A DNA stretch of 64,000 bases from TH-plancto1 sp031431195 (GTDB lineage: Bacteria > Planctomycetota > Planctomycetia > Planctomycetales > Planctomycetaceae): positions 4,318-68,317 of the forward strand of contig JANPCU010000011.1 of the NCBI GenBank assembly GCA_031431195.1. Direction: 5' to 3'. This document shows, piece after piece, positions 10,579-18,782 of the stretch (the stretch's first letter is position 1; the number at the start of each line of letters is the position of its first letter). The notes below the pieces were generated by a model. The model ran no database searches and had not been told where the DNA came from. It saw only the letters and a list, made by a program, of their open reading frames with translations. A program made the position numbers and the translations under genes.

Positions 10579-12699
10579 CTACGGCACCACCGGTTCGAAG
10601 CCGAGGGTCTTCACCAGAAATGCCCATTGGTCGGCGGTTTCTTCAATGATCTTCGCGGTCGGTTTCCCGGCTCCGTGGCCAGCGCGGGTTTCGATGCGGA
10701 TCAGGATGGGTTTGTTACCGGCTTGAGCGGCTTGCAGGGCAGCTGCGAATTTGAAGCTGTGGCCGGGGACAACGCGATCGTCGGTGTCGGCGGTGGTGAT
10801 CATCGTCGGCGGGTACTTCACGCCCGGTTTGCAATTGTGGTACGGGCTGTACTTGAGCAGAGCGGGGAACTCGTCGGCATTGTCGGAGGAGCCGAAGTCG
10901 TCGACCCAGTAGCGACCGGCGGTGAACTTCTGAAACCGTAGCATGTCCATCACACCGACAGCGGGGAGGCACGCTCCGAACAGATCGGGCCGCTGAGTCA
11001 GGCACGCCCCGACCAGCAGGCCGCCATTGCTGCCCCCTTGAATCGCCAGCTTGTCACTCCGCGTGTACTTCTCCGCGATGAGGTACTCAGCTGCGGCGAT
11101 GAAATCGTCGAAGACGTTTTGCTTGTTGAGCTTGGTCCCGGCCTTGTGCCAGTCCTCCCCATATTCACCACCGCCCCGCAGGTTGGCGAGCGCAAAGATG
11201 CCGCCCATCTCCATCCATTGCAGCCTGGACACCGAGAACGTCGGCGTCAGCGAGATGTTGAATCCGCCATACCCGTACAGCAGCGTCGGGTGAGTGCCGT
11301 CGCGTTTGATGCCCTTCTTATAGGCGAGGAACATCGGCACGCGCGTGCCGTCCTTACTCGTGTAGAAGACCTGCTCGACGGCGTAGTCATCCGGCTTAAC
11401 CAGCGTGGTCGGAGCTTTCCAGAGTTGGCTCACTCCCGTGAGCAGGTCGTACTTAAAGATGCTGGCCGGCGTGTTGAAGCTGCTGAAGGCGTAGAACGTT
11501 TCGGTGTCGGTCCGCTTGCCGGCGAACCCGCTGGCAGTGCCGATGCCGGGGAGGTCGAGGTGCCGAATCTTGCGGCCATCGAGCCCGTATAGGTTCACCT
11601 CGGTCTTAGCGTCCTTCAGAGTCTCAACCAGGAACTGATTCGCGATGAGTGAAACGTTCTCCATGACCTCCGGTTGTTCGGCGAGTATCTCTCGGTAGTT
11701 CTCCGGCTTTGGATTCCGAATGTCGATGGCGATGATCCGCTTCTTCGGCGCGTTGAATGAGGTGCGAAAGTAGAACAGCGGCCCATCGTTGCCGAGGAAT
11801 GAATACTCGTGGTCGAAGTGGTCGACGAGTGCCAACGGGATGCCCAGTGGCTCGGCCAGATCCTTGTAGTACACCCGATAACGATCGTCCGTTCCGACTG
11901 TGATGATCAGCACCAGATAGCGGCCGTCCTCCGAGACCGAGCTGTGCAGACCCCAATCGGGATGGTCGGGACGGTGATAGACCAGCACATCGTCCGCTTG
12001 CGTGGTGCCGATGCGATGGTAGTACACCTCCTGATTCAGGTTCAGGTTCTGAAACGCCTGGCCCTCTTCCGGAGCAGGGAAGCGGGAGTAGAAGAACCCC
12101 TTGCCATCGGGCGTCCATTCGGGGCTGCTAAACTTGATCCATTGAAGTTCCTCGGCCAGCTCTTTTCCGGACTCGACTTCGAGGACGCGGAACTTACTCC
12201 AGTCGGACCCTGCCTCTTGGCGTCCAAAGGCTGCGTACCGCCCATCGGGGCTGATCTTCACGGTGCCGAGCGCGACGGTCCCGTCTTGCGACCAGCTGTT
12301 GGGATCGATGAGAACGCGTGGTGTGGCGGTGAGCGAGTCTTGGACATACAGCACCGCTTGGTTTTGCAACCCGTCGTTCTTCGAGAAGAAGTAGCGCCCA
12401 CCCGACTGCGATGGCGGCGAAACCCGCTCGAAGTTCCACAGCTCGGTCAGCCGCTTCTGAATGGCGGCCCGCTGCGGGATCGATTCGAGGAATCCAAACG
12501 TGACCTTGTTTTGTTCAGTCACCCAGTCAGCGACCTCTTTCGAGGTGCGGACATCGTCCTCGAGCCAGCGGTATGGATCGGGCACCTTGTTGCCATGGTA
12601 CTCGTCAACATGGTCAATCGTCTTCGAGACAGGCGGAGCAGCCGAAGCGAACGTAGCCAGTAGTGACATCACAAAAACCTGCCGGAGAACGAGGTGCAT
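10579..12699 (-). CDS. Prolyl oligopeptidase family serine peptidase (S9A), secreted
   Basis: Cleaves short peptides after proline. From the ATG at 12699, preceded by a good CAGGAG site, the protein has 706 residues, normal for S9A. A short hydrophobic N-terminus (MHLVLRQVFVMSLLATFASA) looks like a signal peptide, so it probably acts outside the cytoplasm. The beta-propeller begins with VDEYHGNKVPDPYRWLED. The catalytic triad is visible: Ser in GGSNGG, Asp in TADTDDRVVPGHS and His in RAGHGAGKP. The frame stays open about 120 bases further upstream, but those residues look non-coding. Confidence 0.95.
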   Translation of the reverse strand: MHLVLRQVFVMSLLATFASAAPPVSKTIDHVDEYHGNKVPDPYRWLEDDVRTSKEVADWVTEQNKVTFGFLESIPQRAAIQKRLTELWNFERVSPPSQSGGRYFFSKNDGLQNQAVLYVQDSLTATPRVLIDPNSWSQDGTVALGTVKISPDGRYAAFGRQEAGSDWSKFRVLEVESGKELAEELQWIKFSSPEWTPDGKGFFYSRFPAPEEGQAFQNLNLNQEVYYHRIGTTQADDVLVYHRPDHPDWGLHSSVSEDGRYLVLIITVGTDDRYRVYYKDLAEPLGIPLALVDHFDHEYSFLGNDGPLFYFRTSFNAPKKRIIAIDIRNPKPENYREILAEQPEVMENVSLIANQFLVETLKDAKTEVNLYGLDGRKIRHLDLPGIGTASGFAGKRTDTETFYAFSSFNTPASIFKYDLLTGVSQLWKAPTTLVKPDDYAVEQVFYTSKDGTRVPMFLAYKKGIKRDGTHPTLLYGYGGFNISLTPTFSVSRLQWMEMGGIFALANLRGGGEYGEDWHKAGTKLNKQNVFDDFIAAAEYLIAEKYTRSDKLAIQGGSNGGLLVGACLTQRPDLFGACLPAVGVMDMLRFQKFTAGRYWVDDFGSSDNADEFPALLKYSPYHNCKPGVKYPPTMITTADTDDRVVPGHSFKFAAALQAAQAGNKPILIRIETRAGHGAGKPTAKIIEETADQWAFLVKTLGFEPVVP

Positions 12700-12846
12700 C
12701 GGGGGACTCCTGGATCGAGCGTGCGAGAGTACGGGCGATTGTAGTGTGGCGGCTCGCCGATCTGAACTACGTGAAGAGTCGACATGAAACTGCTGATTGT
12801 CGGCAGCCTTACCAGTCGGCAAGTCATCGATGGAGTTGTCGAATCA

Positions 12847-13767
12847 CTATCCGACCAGTGCGAGATACGGTCGAAACCATGCGGGCCATTCTTCGGTGGA
12901 CTTTCTCCACTCGATCGGGATGCCATGGCAACCCACATTCGCGGCCACGATTCCTCCGACGATGGCACAGTTAGTGTCCATGTCACCGAGCGCTGCGACA
13001 GTGTCGTAGAGTGCCTCGGGGTAATCATTCAAATGCTTCCCGGCCATCCACAGGCAGAGCGGAACGGTGTCTTGGGCAGTGACTCGGCTACCGTTCCCCA
13101 ATCGCTGAATCAAGGCATCGCGGTGACCTCCCGGTCCGAACTCGTGATAGGCCAACTCCACTCGGCTGCGAACTTCGCTCTCGGGGAGATAAGGAATCAC
13201 TTCATTCAGGAAAGTGCGAGCCCCCGTGACGGTCTTCCGATTCCTTTGTTGAGAGGCAATTGCGGTGGCGACGGCCACCGCGACTGCTCCGGCAATCCCT
13301 TCAGGGTGGGAGTGCGTGACTTCCGCAGAGAGTGTGGCTTGAGCCACCACTTGCTGCATGTCGTCGGAGAAAAACGCCCCTAACGGAGCGACTCGCATGG
13401 CCGCTCCGTTTCCGTAGGAGCCTCGTCCTTCAAAGAGCGCTGGAGCAGCGTGACGCCAGTCCTCTCCGCGCTGAAGCTGGGGCAAGAGTTCGAACAGCAT
13501 GGCCGAGCCATAGCCGCGAGTGGAGTCGAAGTTATCGGCGAATCGGCTGGCCAGAACGGATTGATGCACGACGCCATACTCAATGAGAACGGACACCACC
13601 GACAAGGCCATTTCCGTGTCATCCGTCCAACGCCAGATCGGCACGTCTTCACGACGAATGGCGATGTCCTCCACGTGCCACATGTACTGCTGACCAAACG
13701 CATCTCCAACAGCCAAGCCGGTCAAGCTAGCAGCCAAGGACATTGACGCTGCATTTCGATTCATCAT
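12847..13767 (-). CDS. ADP-ribosylglycohydrolase family protein
   Basis: A 306-residue protein of the DraG/ARH fold, which removes ADP-ribose from proteins or small molecules using a di-metal centre. The metal-binding signatures are present: WRWTDDTEMALS near residue 46 and the C-terminal LGDMDTNCAIVGGI; GLAVGDAFGQ near the N-terminus is also typical. Two adjacent ATGs (13767 and 13764) are possible starts. No partner ADP-ribosyltransferase is visible nearby, so the substrate is unknown. It lies upstream of the prolyl oligopeptidase gene on the same strand, with 147 bases between. Confidence 0.93.
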   Translation of the reverse strand: MMNRNAASMSLAASLTGLAVGDAFGQQYMWHVEDIAIRREDVPIWRWTDDTEMALSVVSVLIEYGVVHQSVLASRFADNFDSTRGYGSAMLFELLPQLQRGEDWRHAAPALFEGRGSYGNGAAMRVAPLGAFFSDDMQQVVAQATLSAEVTHSHPEGIAGAVAVAVATAIASQQRNRKTVTGARTFLNEVIPYLPESEVRSRVELAYHEFGPGGHRDALIQRLGNGSRVTAQDTVPLCLWMAGKHLNDYPEALYDTVAALGDMDTNCAIVGGIVAANVGCHGIPIEWRKSTEEWPAWFRPYLALVG

Positions 13768-13877
13768 GGTCGAAGCTTAAATCGGATGCCTGTCGTCTGT
13801 CGAGAGGCAACGATCCGAATAGATCGATTGCGCATACCCCGAACAGGTTGACGACAGGGCCGAGGTGGGATTATGAA

Positions 13878-14162
13878 CTACATCGGAGCCCGCAGCTCGC
13901 TCAGCCGCACCCGCTGTTGCAGCACCACGCCGCCCTGCTCATCATATACCTGCAGCCGTAGCAGCGGATCAGCCTCGGTCCAGTCGATCTGGATCAGGCC
14001 GAAGTTGGTGTCGAAGTAGGTGAGACCGACGCGGTAGCGGTTGATCTCGTTCGCGAAGCGGGTGCCGGATTTCGTCGTGTTACCGCTGGGCGCGTTGAGG
14101 CTGGAACTGGTCAGGTCGTAAATCGGCGAGCCCACGACTTCGGGACCGCCAGTGTCTTGCAC
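13878..14162 (-). pseudogene. PhoD-like alkaline phosphatase C-terminal fragment, copy A
   Basis: A 94-codon stretch matching only the last part of a PhoD-like phosphatase (EVVGSPIYDLTSSSLN, then FANEINRYRVGLTYFDTNFG and QIDWTEADP), ending in the natural TAG. The catalytic part is missing. Homology to copy B stops abruptly at 14144, marking a breakpoint next to the PIN toxin gene. It is most likely a gene remnant. Confidence 0.75.
13880..14144. repeat. 265-base direct repeat, copy A
   Basis: Aligns without gaps to 15037-15301 at close to 90% identity judged by eye. Both copies carry the same C-terminal coding part of a PhoD-like gene and have the same orientation. The differences are scattered, so this is an old duplication or two former paralogues, not a fresh target-site duplication. 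Confidence 0.85.
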
Positions 14163-14280
14163 CGTGGTCAGACCATGAACCGCTCACCCCGTGGTCGGGC
14201 GTCCCCCGCTGACAGGTCAAAGCCCTCGTCAGTGGTATCTGGCGCTGGTCAGGGTGGCCAAGACGACATAGAATTCCCTG

Positions 14281-14763
14281 ATGAAACCAACGGCGTACAT
14301 CGAGACGACGATTCCAAGCTACCTGACAGCGAGGCCGAGCCGGGATGTCGTCCGGGCGGGCGAACAACAGGTGACACGGGACTGGTGGGACCGGAGCGCG
14401 GAGTACGAACTTCGTGTCTCGTCGTTGGTTCTGCTGGAATGCCAGGCGGGGGACGCCCAAGCCGCCGCCGAGCGGCTGGCTGCCCTGGAGGGCGTGCCGG
14501 TGCTGGCCCAGTCGCCCGAGGCCGTGGCTCTGGCTGGTATGTTGTTGAAGGAAGTGCCGCTGCCGCCGAAGGCAGCCAACGACGCGTTGCACATCGCAGT
14601 CGCGGCGGTGAACGGGATCGCGTACCTTGTCACTTGGAACTGCACGCACATCGCCAACGCGACGCTTCGACCGCAGATCGAAGCGATTTGCCGTCGGATG
14701 GGCTACGAGCCGCCGGTAATCTGCACGCCGCGAGAACTCTTGGACGCAGAGGGCAACCCGTGA
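14281..14763 (+). CDS. PIN-domain protein, VapC-like toxin
   Basis: A 160-residue PIN-domain ribonuclease-like protein. The family's conserved acidic residues are visible: YIETTIPSYL at the N-terminus (Glu7 where many VapCs have Asp), SLVLLECQAGD near residue 55, and NDALHIAVAAVNG followed by LVTWNCTHIAN near residues 100-125. The C-terminus GYEPPVICTPRELL is typical of this sub-family. The stop overlaps the GTG of the next small gene by four bases (GTGA), so the two are translationally coupled in toxin-first order. It sits between two PhoD fragments, suggesting insertion of a mobile toxin-antitoxin cassette. Confidence 0.88.
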   Translation: MKPTAYIETTIPSYLTARPSRDVVRAGEQQVTRDWWDRSAEYELRVSSLVLLECQAGDAQAAAERLAALEGVPVLAQSPEAVALAGMLLKEVPLPPKAANDALHIAVAAVNGIAYLVTWNCTHIANATLRPQIEAICRRMGYEPPVICTPRELLDAEGNP

Positions 14764-14981
14764 AAGAGATCGATCTGTTAGCGGAAATCCGCACCTGGCG
14801 CGACGAGTTCGCACGGTCGCACGGCTACGATTTGGCGGCGATCGCGGCGGAGGTTCGGGAAGCTGACGCGGCCGTCGGTGATCGGCTGGTCCGTGGGGAA
14901 CCGCGCCGTCCGACGCCCCCCCCGACACCGAACCCGTCGCTGCAGCGGACCCGCCCAGCGACGGCGGTTTCCGGAACCTGA
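14760..14981 (+). CDS. Small protein coupled to PIN toxin, probable antitoxin
   Basis: A 73-residue ORF starting with GTG that overlaps the toxin stop. The first 45 residues (for example ARSHGYDLAAIAAEVREAD) match the short helical partners often found next to this PIN sub-family, so an antitoxin role is inferred from context. The tail from about residue 50 (PRRPTPPPTPNPSLQRTRPA) is proline-rich and unlike the rest; it looks like read-through into a repeat. The natural stop may have been lost. Confidence 0.6.
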   Translation: MKEIDLLAEIRTWRDEFARSHGYDLAAIAAEVREADAAVGDRLVRGEPRRPTPPPTPNPSLQRTRPATAVSGT

Positions 14982-15036
14982 GAGGCTGCGGGGCAGGGCG
15001 ATCCGCTGAGATTGGGTCGTTGTGACGATCGACGCG

Positions 15037-15301
15037 ACATCGGAGCCTGCAGCTCACTCAACCGCACCCGCTGTTGCAGGACCACGCCGCCGAGTTCGTC
15101 GCAGATTTGGAATCGCAACACCGGATCAGCCTCGGTCCAGTCGATCTGGATCAGGCCGAAGTTGGTGTCGAAGTAGGTCAGACCGACGCAATTGCGGTTA
15201 ATCTCGTTCGCGAAGTGGGTGCCGGATTTCGTCGTGTTGCCGCTGGGCGGGTTGAGGCTGGAACTGGTCAGGTCGTAAATCGGCGAGCCCACGACTTCGG
15301 G
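15037..15301. repeat. 265-base direct repeat, copy B
   Basis: Second copy of the repeat at 13880-14144. In this copy the natural stop codon (TAG in copy A) reads GTC on the minus strand, so the reading frame runs on into the neighbouring cassette. Confidence 0.85.
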
Positions 15302-15418
15302 GTTCAGACGCGAAATCTCGGCCAGATGGCGATCACCAGACAGCATGACCACCCCGCGAATCCCGGGAGACGTTCGCGTGGCCGTGTCTTTCCCAGCATT
15401 GATTGGAATTGTCTTCAT
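15037..15418 (-). pseudogene. PhoD-like alkaline phosphatase C-terminal fragment, copy B
   Basis: From an ATG at 15418 with a GGAG site five bases upstream, the frame reads a short unrelated leader, then GVVMLSGDRHLAEISRL and EVVGSPIYDLTSSSLN, the C-terminal third of a PhoD-like metallophosphatase including the GDRH metal-binding motif. The N-terminal catalytic half is absent and the stop codon is lost, so the frame continues antisense to the antitoxin gene until 14825. A translated fragment is possible given the start site, but phosphatase activity is not. Confidence 0.7.
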
Positions 15419-15648
15419 GATAGCTCCATATCCTGATGATGCTCGCGAGATCGTGGAGCAAACTGAGGTGGCCTGATGTGGTCAATTTGAGTTCGCCGCC
15501 TATCATCGGGAGGTCGTGGGTGATGTTCGATATGGATCGAACTTGTCTGTGCCCATTTTCCATCCACATTGCGCCATTCGAAAATTTGAGACCAACTCAA
15601 ACCAAGGCATGGCCTCTCCCCCTGATTCCAGTCCTCTTGGAGCAAGAA

Positions 15649-15858
15649 ATGAACACTGAGCAGACAAACAACTGGCCCGACTTGGCGATTGGACTTTATG
15701 ATCGCCTCACCGGCAGAAACGCAGAGATCACATACGAGTTTTCCGACCTGAATATTCTGATCCCGAGTGGGACGGGGTCCGAAGCTCAGCATGCCAAGTG
15801 GACTCTGAATGGAGCGATGAAGATCAGTACCGGGGACTCCACCAAACGCCCAAACTGA
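15649..15858 (+). CDS. Hypothetical protein, probable N-terminal part of a frameshifted gene
   Basis: A 69-residue ORF beginning MNTEQTNNWPDLAIGLYDRL, with GGAGCAAGAA just before the ATG. The segment AEITYEFSDLNILIPSG then KWTLNGAMKI looks like an ordinary beta-rich globular protein. Coding character appears to switch at about 15830 to the +1-shifted frame of the next entry, suggesting one gene broken by a small indel. I do not recognise the family with confidence. Confidence 0.5.
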   Translation: MNTEQTNNWPDLAIGLYDRLTGRNAEITYEFSDLNILIPSGTGSEAQHAKWTLNGAMKISTGDSTKRPN

Positions 15859-16121
15859 TCTTGGCTGGCCGAGTGGATCTATTGATCGACGGTCAGCCCT
15901 GTGTTTTAAGGGGTGAGGGGGCATACCTGCTGGTTCAGGTACGAAGCTTACGAACGTTGCTTCACCTCAAGTCGAATGGGTACTCGACCCTTTCACCTCT
16001 GCATGCGACAATGTCGAAGTTGAACCTGCGTGTGCTCGCTCGTGCGGGCTGGTTGGGGCCGATTGAGGTGTTTCCCAATCCCCCGATGTGGATTCGTTGG
16101 TTTCTTCCCCATCATGACTAG
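15830..16121 (+). pseudogene. C-terminal part of the frameshifted hypothetical gene
   Basis: This frame (open from 15798) reads protein-like sequence such as LILAGRVDLLIDGQPC, and ends with LRVLARAGWLGPIEVFPNPP followed by MWIRWFLPHHD, without a convincing start of its own. Together with the preceding entry it would make a protein of about 160 residues. It could instead be a separate gene overlapping the first. Confidence 0.4.
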
Positions 16122-16172
16122 ATCTTGTCTGTTCGGTGAGACCCCGAATGCAACACCGGATTGGATTCCAGG

Positions 16173-17612
16173 ATGTCGGGTTTAATCTTACTGACCGGAG
16201 CTACGGGCTATGTCGGTGGGCGACTACTGACTCAACTGGTCAGTCAGGGATTACGAGTTCGGTGTCTGTCTCGACGACCAGAGGCGTTACGCACGCGTCT
16301 GAGCGACACGGTTGAAGTCGTACAAGGGGATGTGCTTGATCCACTTTCGTTAGCCTCGGCGTTCGAGGGAGTGAAAACAGCCTTCTACTTTGTTCACTCG
16401 ATGGGCGATAACCAAGACTTCGAGTCGCAGGATCGGATCGCCGCAGAAAACTTTTCTAATGCTGCCAGTGCTGCAGGGGTCAGCCGAATTGTCTACCTGG
16501 GCGGTCTCGGGAATCCCGACGAAACGCTCTCCAAGCATCTCCGGAGTCGGCAAGAAACAGGCGATGTTCTGCGAGCCAATCACTCCCTGGTGATTGAGTT
16601 TCGCGCCTCAATTGTCATCGGTTCGGGAAGTCTCTCCTTTGAGATGATCCGCGCGCTCGTCGAGCGACTGCCGATTACCATTTGCCCCAAGTGGGTCCAG
16701 GTCAAAGCTCAGCCGATCGCCATCGAAGACTTGCTGGAGTATCTCTCCGCAGCTGTGACGCTGCCGGTGACTGCGTCACAAATCTATGAGATTGGGGGAC
16801 CGGACCAAGTCTCCTACGGTCAATTGATGCAAGAATACGCTCGGCAGCGCGGGCTCACTCGATGGATGATTCCCGTCCCCCTGTTGACGCCATACCTCTC
16901 GAGTTTGTGGTTAGGGCTGGTGACTCCTTTGTACGCGCGAGTCGGTCGGAAGCTGGTCGAAAGTCTGCGGAACCCGACACTGATTTCCAACAATCTGGCC
17001 AAGACCGTGTTTCAGGTCCGTCCTCGCTCGGTGCCAGAAGCCATCGCTCGAGCATTAACGAATGAAGACCATGAGTACGCTGAGACTCGCTGGTCCGATG
17101 CGATGTCATCATCGGGCAAGCCTCAGAACTGGGGCGGTGATCGATTTGGATCGCGGCTAGTAGATTCGCGTACTGTGACTGTAAAAGTACCGCCCGAGCA
17201 AGCATTCATCGCGATACGTCGCATCGGCGGTCAGACGGGATGGTACTATGGCAATTGGTTGTGGACGATCCGGGGATTCATAGATTTGCTCGTGGGAGGT
17301 GTTGGAGTGCGCCGAGGTCGTCGGGATCCGGAGCAGCTGCGAGTTGGCGACGCGCTCGATTTTTGGCGAGTGGAGGCATTCAATCCGAATCAAACACTGA
17401 AACTTCGCGCGGAAATGAAGTTGCCGGGCCGAGCATGGTTGGAGTTTGAGGTTACGCCATGTGAGCAAGGCAGCATTATCCGCCAGACCGCGATTTTTGA
17501 TCCGCTCGGACTGGCGGGACTTATCTATTGGTATGGAATCTACCCGCTACACCAATTCGTGTTTGCGGGCATGCTCCGCAATTTGTCAAAAGCCGCTGTG
17601 GAAAAAGTCTAA
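16173..17612 (+). CDS. SDR-family NAD(P)-binding protein with C-terminal DUF2867
   Basis: About 480 residues. The N-terminal half is an atypical short-chain dehydrogenase (LLTGATGYVGGRLL, the nucleotide-binding TGxxGxxG; FYFVHSMGDNQDF; RIVYLGGLG). The C-terminal part from about residue 330 (PPEQAFIAIRRIGGQTGWYY, later LKLRAEMKLPGRAWLEFEV) matches the START-like DUF2867 seen in YbjT-type proteins. The substrate is unknown; membrane or quinone-linked reductase roles have been proposed for relatives. The start could also be a TTG 12 bases upstream (16161); the ATG is preferred as it directly precedes the Rossmann strand. Confidence 0.88.
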   Translation: MSGLILLTGATGYVGGRLLTQLVSQGLRVRCLSRRPEALRTRLSDTVEVVQGDVLDPLSLASAFEGVKTAFYFVHSMGDNQDFESQDRIAAENFSNAASAAGVSRIVYLGGLGNPDETLSKHLRSRQETGDVLRANHSLVIEFRASIVIGSGSLSFEMIRALVERLPITICPKWVQVKAQPIAIEDLLEYLSAAVTLPVTASQIYEIGGPDQVSYGQLMQEYARQRGLTRWMIPVPLLTPYLSSLWLGLVTPLYARVGRKLVESLRNPTLISNNLAKTVFQVRPRSVPEAIARALTNEDHEYAETRWSDAMSSSGKPQNWGGDRFGSRLVDSRTVTVKVPPEQAFIAIRRIGGQTGWYYGNWLWTIRGFIDLLVGGVGVRRGRRDPEQLRVGDALDFWRVEAFNPNQTLKLRAEMKLPGRAWLEFEVTPCEQGSIIRQTAIFDPLGLAGLIYWYGIYPLHQFVFAGMLRNLSKAAVEKV

Positions 17613-17896
17613 TGGTTCGGCGATTACGATAACTAAAGTGATATTTTCTGGAAGTTGTTAGTACCAATACCAAGCCGCGTTATGCCGGATTCGAAATATA
17701 ATACAGTTGTAATTATTGACATAAACGACTTGTATATACTGTCATCAATCATTTACCTTGCCTGGTACTCATCGATCTTGCCAGCAGATCACAAGTAATA
17801 CAATTGATAGAGGATGTGGCCTTAAAACATAGATCAACTGGAGTGAAGATCGCATGGTGCCGAACATCCTTGACCTATTTCAGGTCGAACAACAGC
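17613..17896. other. AT-rich intergenic island
   Basis: This stretch is strikingly AT-rich for the window (for example GAAATATAATACAGTTGTAA near 17693). It separates the convergent SDR gene and the micro-membrane protein pair. No gene or clean sigma-70 promoter is visible. Confidence 0.5.
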
Positions 17897-18025
17897 TCAC
17901 CTGACGACTGGGTTGGAGTTTTTCTTCGGCTCATCAGGGGCGATGACTGCAAACACAGCTGCGGCGAGAGCGATACCAAATACACCGCAGCCCACTACGA
18001 AAATCTGGAGCACTGGATCACTCAT
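17897..18025 (-). CDS. 42-residue single-span membrane protein
   Basis: A very short gene: MSDPVLQIFVVGCGVFGIAL continuing AAAVFAVIAP, then a charged tail (DEPKKNSNPVVR). It has one hydrophobic helix, residues about 6-30. Its ATG overlaps the end of the preceding membrane-protein gene by eight bases (ATGAGTGA), so the two are translationally coupled and probably act together. I do not know the function. Confidence 0.6.
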   Translation of the reverse strand: MSDPVLQIFVVGCGVFGIALAAAVFAVIAPDEPKKNSNPVVR

Positions 18026-18194
18026 GACATTTACCTCCCAGCATCAGGGTTCCGAAGCTCAGAATCGATGGAACCCAGAGACCCACGAAGGCTCCCTCTT
18101 CTCGTTGTCCCGAGAACCAGAGCCAAATCGAGAAGAGGAAGGAAAGTCCTGCGGCTAGCACAAACCCCGCTTTGGCCATTTGAAATCGCGACAT
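18018..18194 (-). CDS. 58-residue two-span membrane protein
   Basis: From the ATG at 18194, preceded by GGGAAGAG, it reads MSRFQMAKAGFVLAAGLSFL, then SIWLWFSGQREEGAFVGLWV and PSILSFGTLMLGGK. Two hydrophobic helices (about 9-25 and 37-53) flank a conserved-looking GQREEGAFVGLWVPS loop. The pattern resembles small uncharacterised membrane proteins of cyanobacteria and planctomycetes, from memory only. It overlaps the next gene by eight bases. An in-frame ATG at 18230 would add 12 residues but lacks a clear ribosome-binding site. Confidence 0.65.
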   Translation of the reverse strand: MSRFQMAKAGFVLAAGLSFLFSIWLWFSGQREEGAFVGLWVPSILSFGTLMLGGKCHE

Positions 18195-18319
18195 GGAAAT
18201 GCTCTTCCCAGGTGAATTGTCCATATTCAAAAGTCAATTTGACCGTACCACACGGACCTAATGACTTGATCTGGATTTTGTTGTGTTGACGTATGTTGTT
18301 GTGGGTGCTTGAGATCAAG

Positions 18320-18351
18320 ACCTCCCCGCGACAGAGATCGCGGGGAGGTAT
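18320..18351 (-). terminator. Hairpin between the fasciclin gene and the membrane-protein pair
   Basis: Perfect 11-base arms (ACCTCCCCGCG at 18320-18330 and CGCGGGGAGGT at 18339-18349) with an 8-base loop, 25 bases past the fasciclin stop on the minus strand. The clear T-run (ATTTT) is on the plus side, so it may stop transcription from either direction. Confidence 0.65.
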
Positions 18352-18374
18352 TTTCATAGCCACTAATCGAGTCG

Positions 18375-18782
18375 TTACTTCGGGAGCACCACGGCATCGA
18401 TGACGTGGATCACTCCATTGCTGCACACGATGTCAGTCTTGACCACGTTCGCACCGTTGACCATGACACCCTGCTCGGTGTTAATCGCAACTTCCTGACC
18501 CTGCACGGTCTTCGCAGTCTTCAACTTGACGACGTCCGCAGCCATCACCTGACCGGCTACGACATGATACGTCAGGATGCCTTGCAGTTTGACTTTGTTC
18601 TCGGGACGCAGCAGGTCAGCAACCACAGCGGGGGGCAACTTGGCGAATGCTTCATCTGTCGGTGCGAATACGGTAAACGGTCCAGCACTCTTCAGAGTCG
18701 CCACCAGATCTGCAGCGGTGACTGCCGCCACGAGAGTCTTGAAAGAGCCAGCGGCCACAGCGGTATCTACAATGTCAGGCAT
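18375..18782 (-). CDS. Fasciclin-domain (FAS1) protein
   Basis: A 135-residue single FAS1 domain: MPDIVDTAVAAGSFKTLVAA at the N-terminus, the hallmark GPFTVFAPTDEAFAKLP (H1 region), and the C-terminal H2 region with NGVIHVIDAVVLPK. FAS1 domains mediate adhesion and are often secreted, but I see no signal peptide here from the ATG at 18782. Longer in-frame starts add sequence that does not look coding. A hairpin follows the gene. Confidence 0.92.
   Translation of the reverse strand: MPDIVDTAVAAGSFKTLVAAVTAADLVATLKSAGPFTVFAPTDEAFAKLPPAVVADLLRPENKVKLQGILTYHVVAGQVMAADVVKLKTAKTVQGQEVAINTEQGVMVNGANVVKTDIVCSNGVIHVIDAVVLPK

Noticed and set aside
11809..12663. 284-codon plus-strand frame
   Set aside because: Antisense to the prolyl oligopeptidase gene, whose catalytic triad is intact.
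16161..16172. TTG start for the SDR gene
   Set aside because: It adds only four residues before an ATG and has no better ribosome-binding site; left as an alternative.
17716..17740. TTGACA followed by TATACT
   Set aside because: Both hexamers are near consensus, but the spacer is only 13 bases, too short for a sigma-70 promoter, and no clear plus-strand gene follows.
17804..18289. 161-codon plus-strand frame
   Set aside because: It overlaps the two minus-strand membrane proteins, which have good start sites, hydrophobic helices and coupled ends; this frame has none of these.
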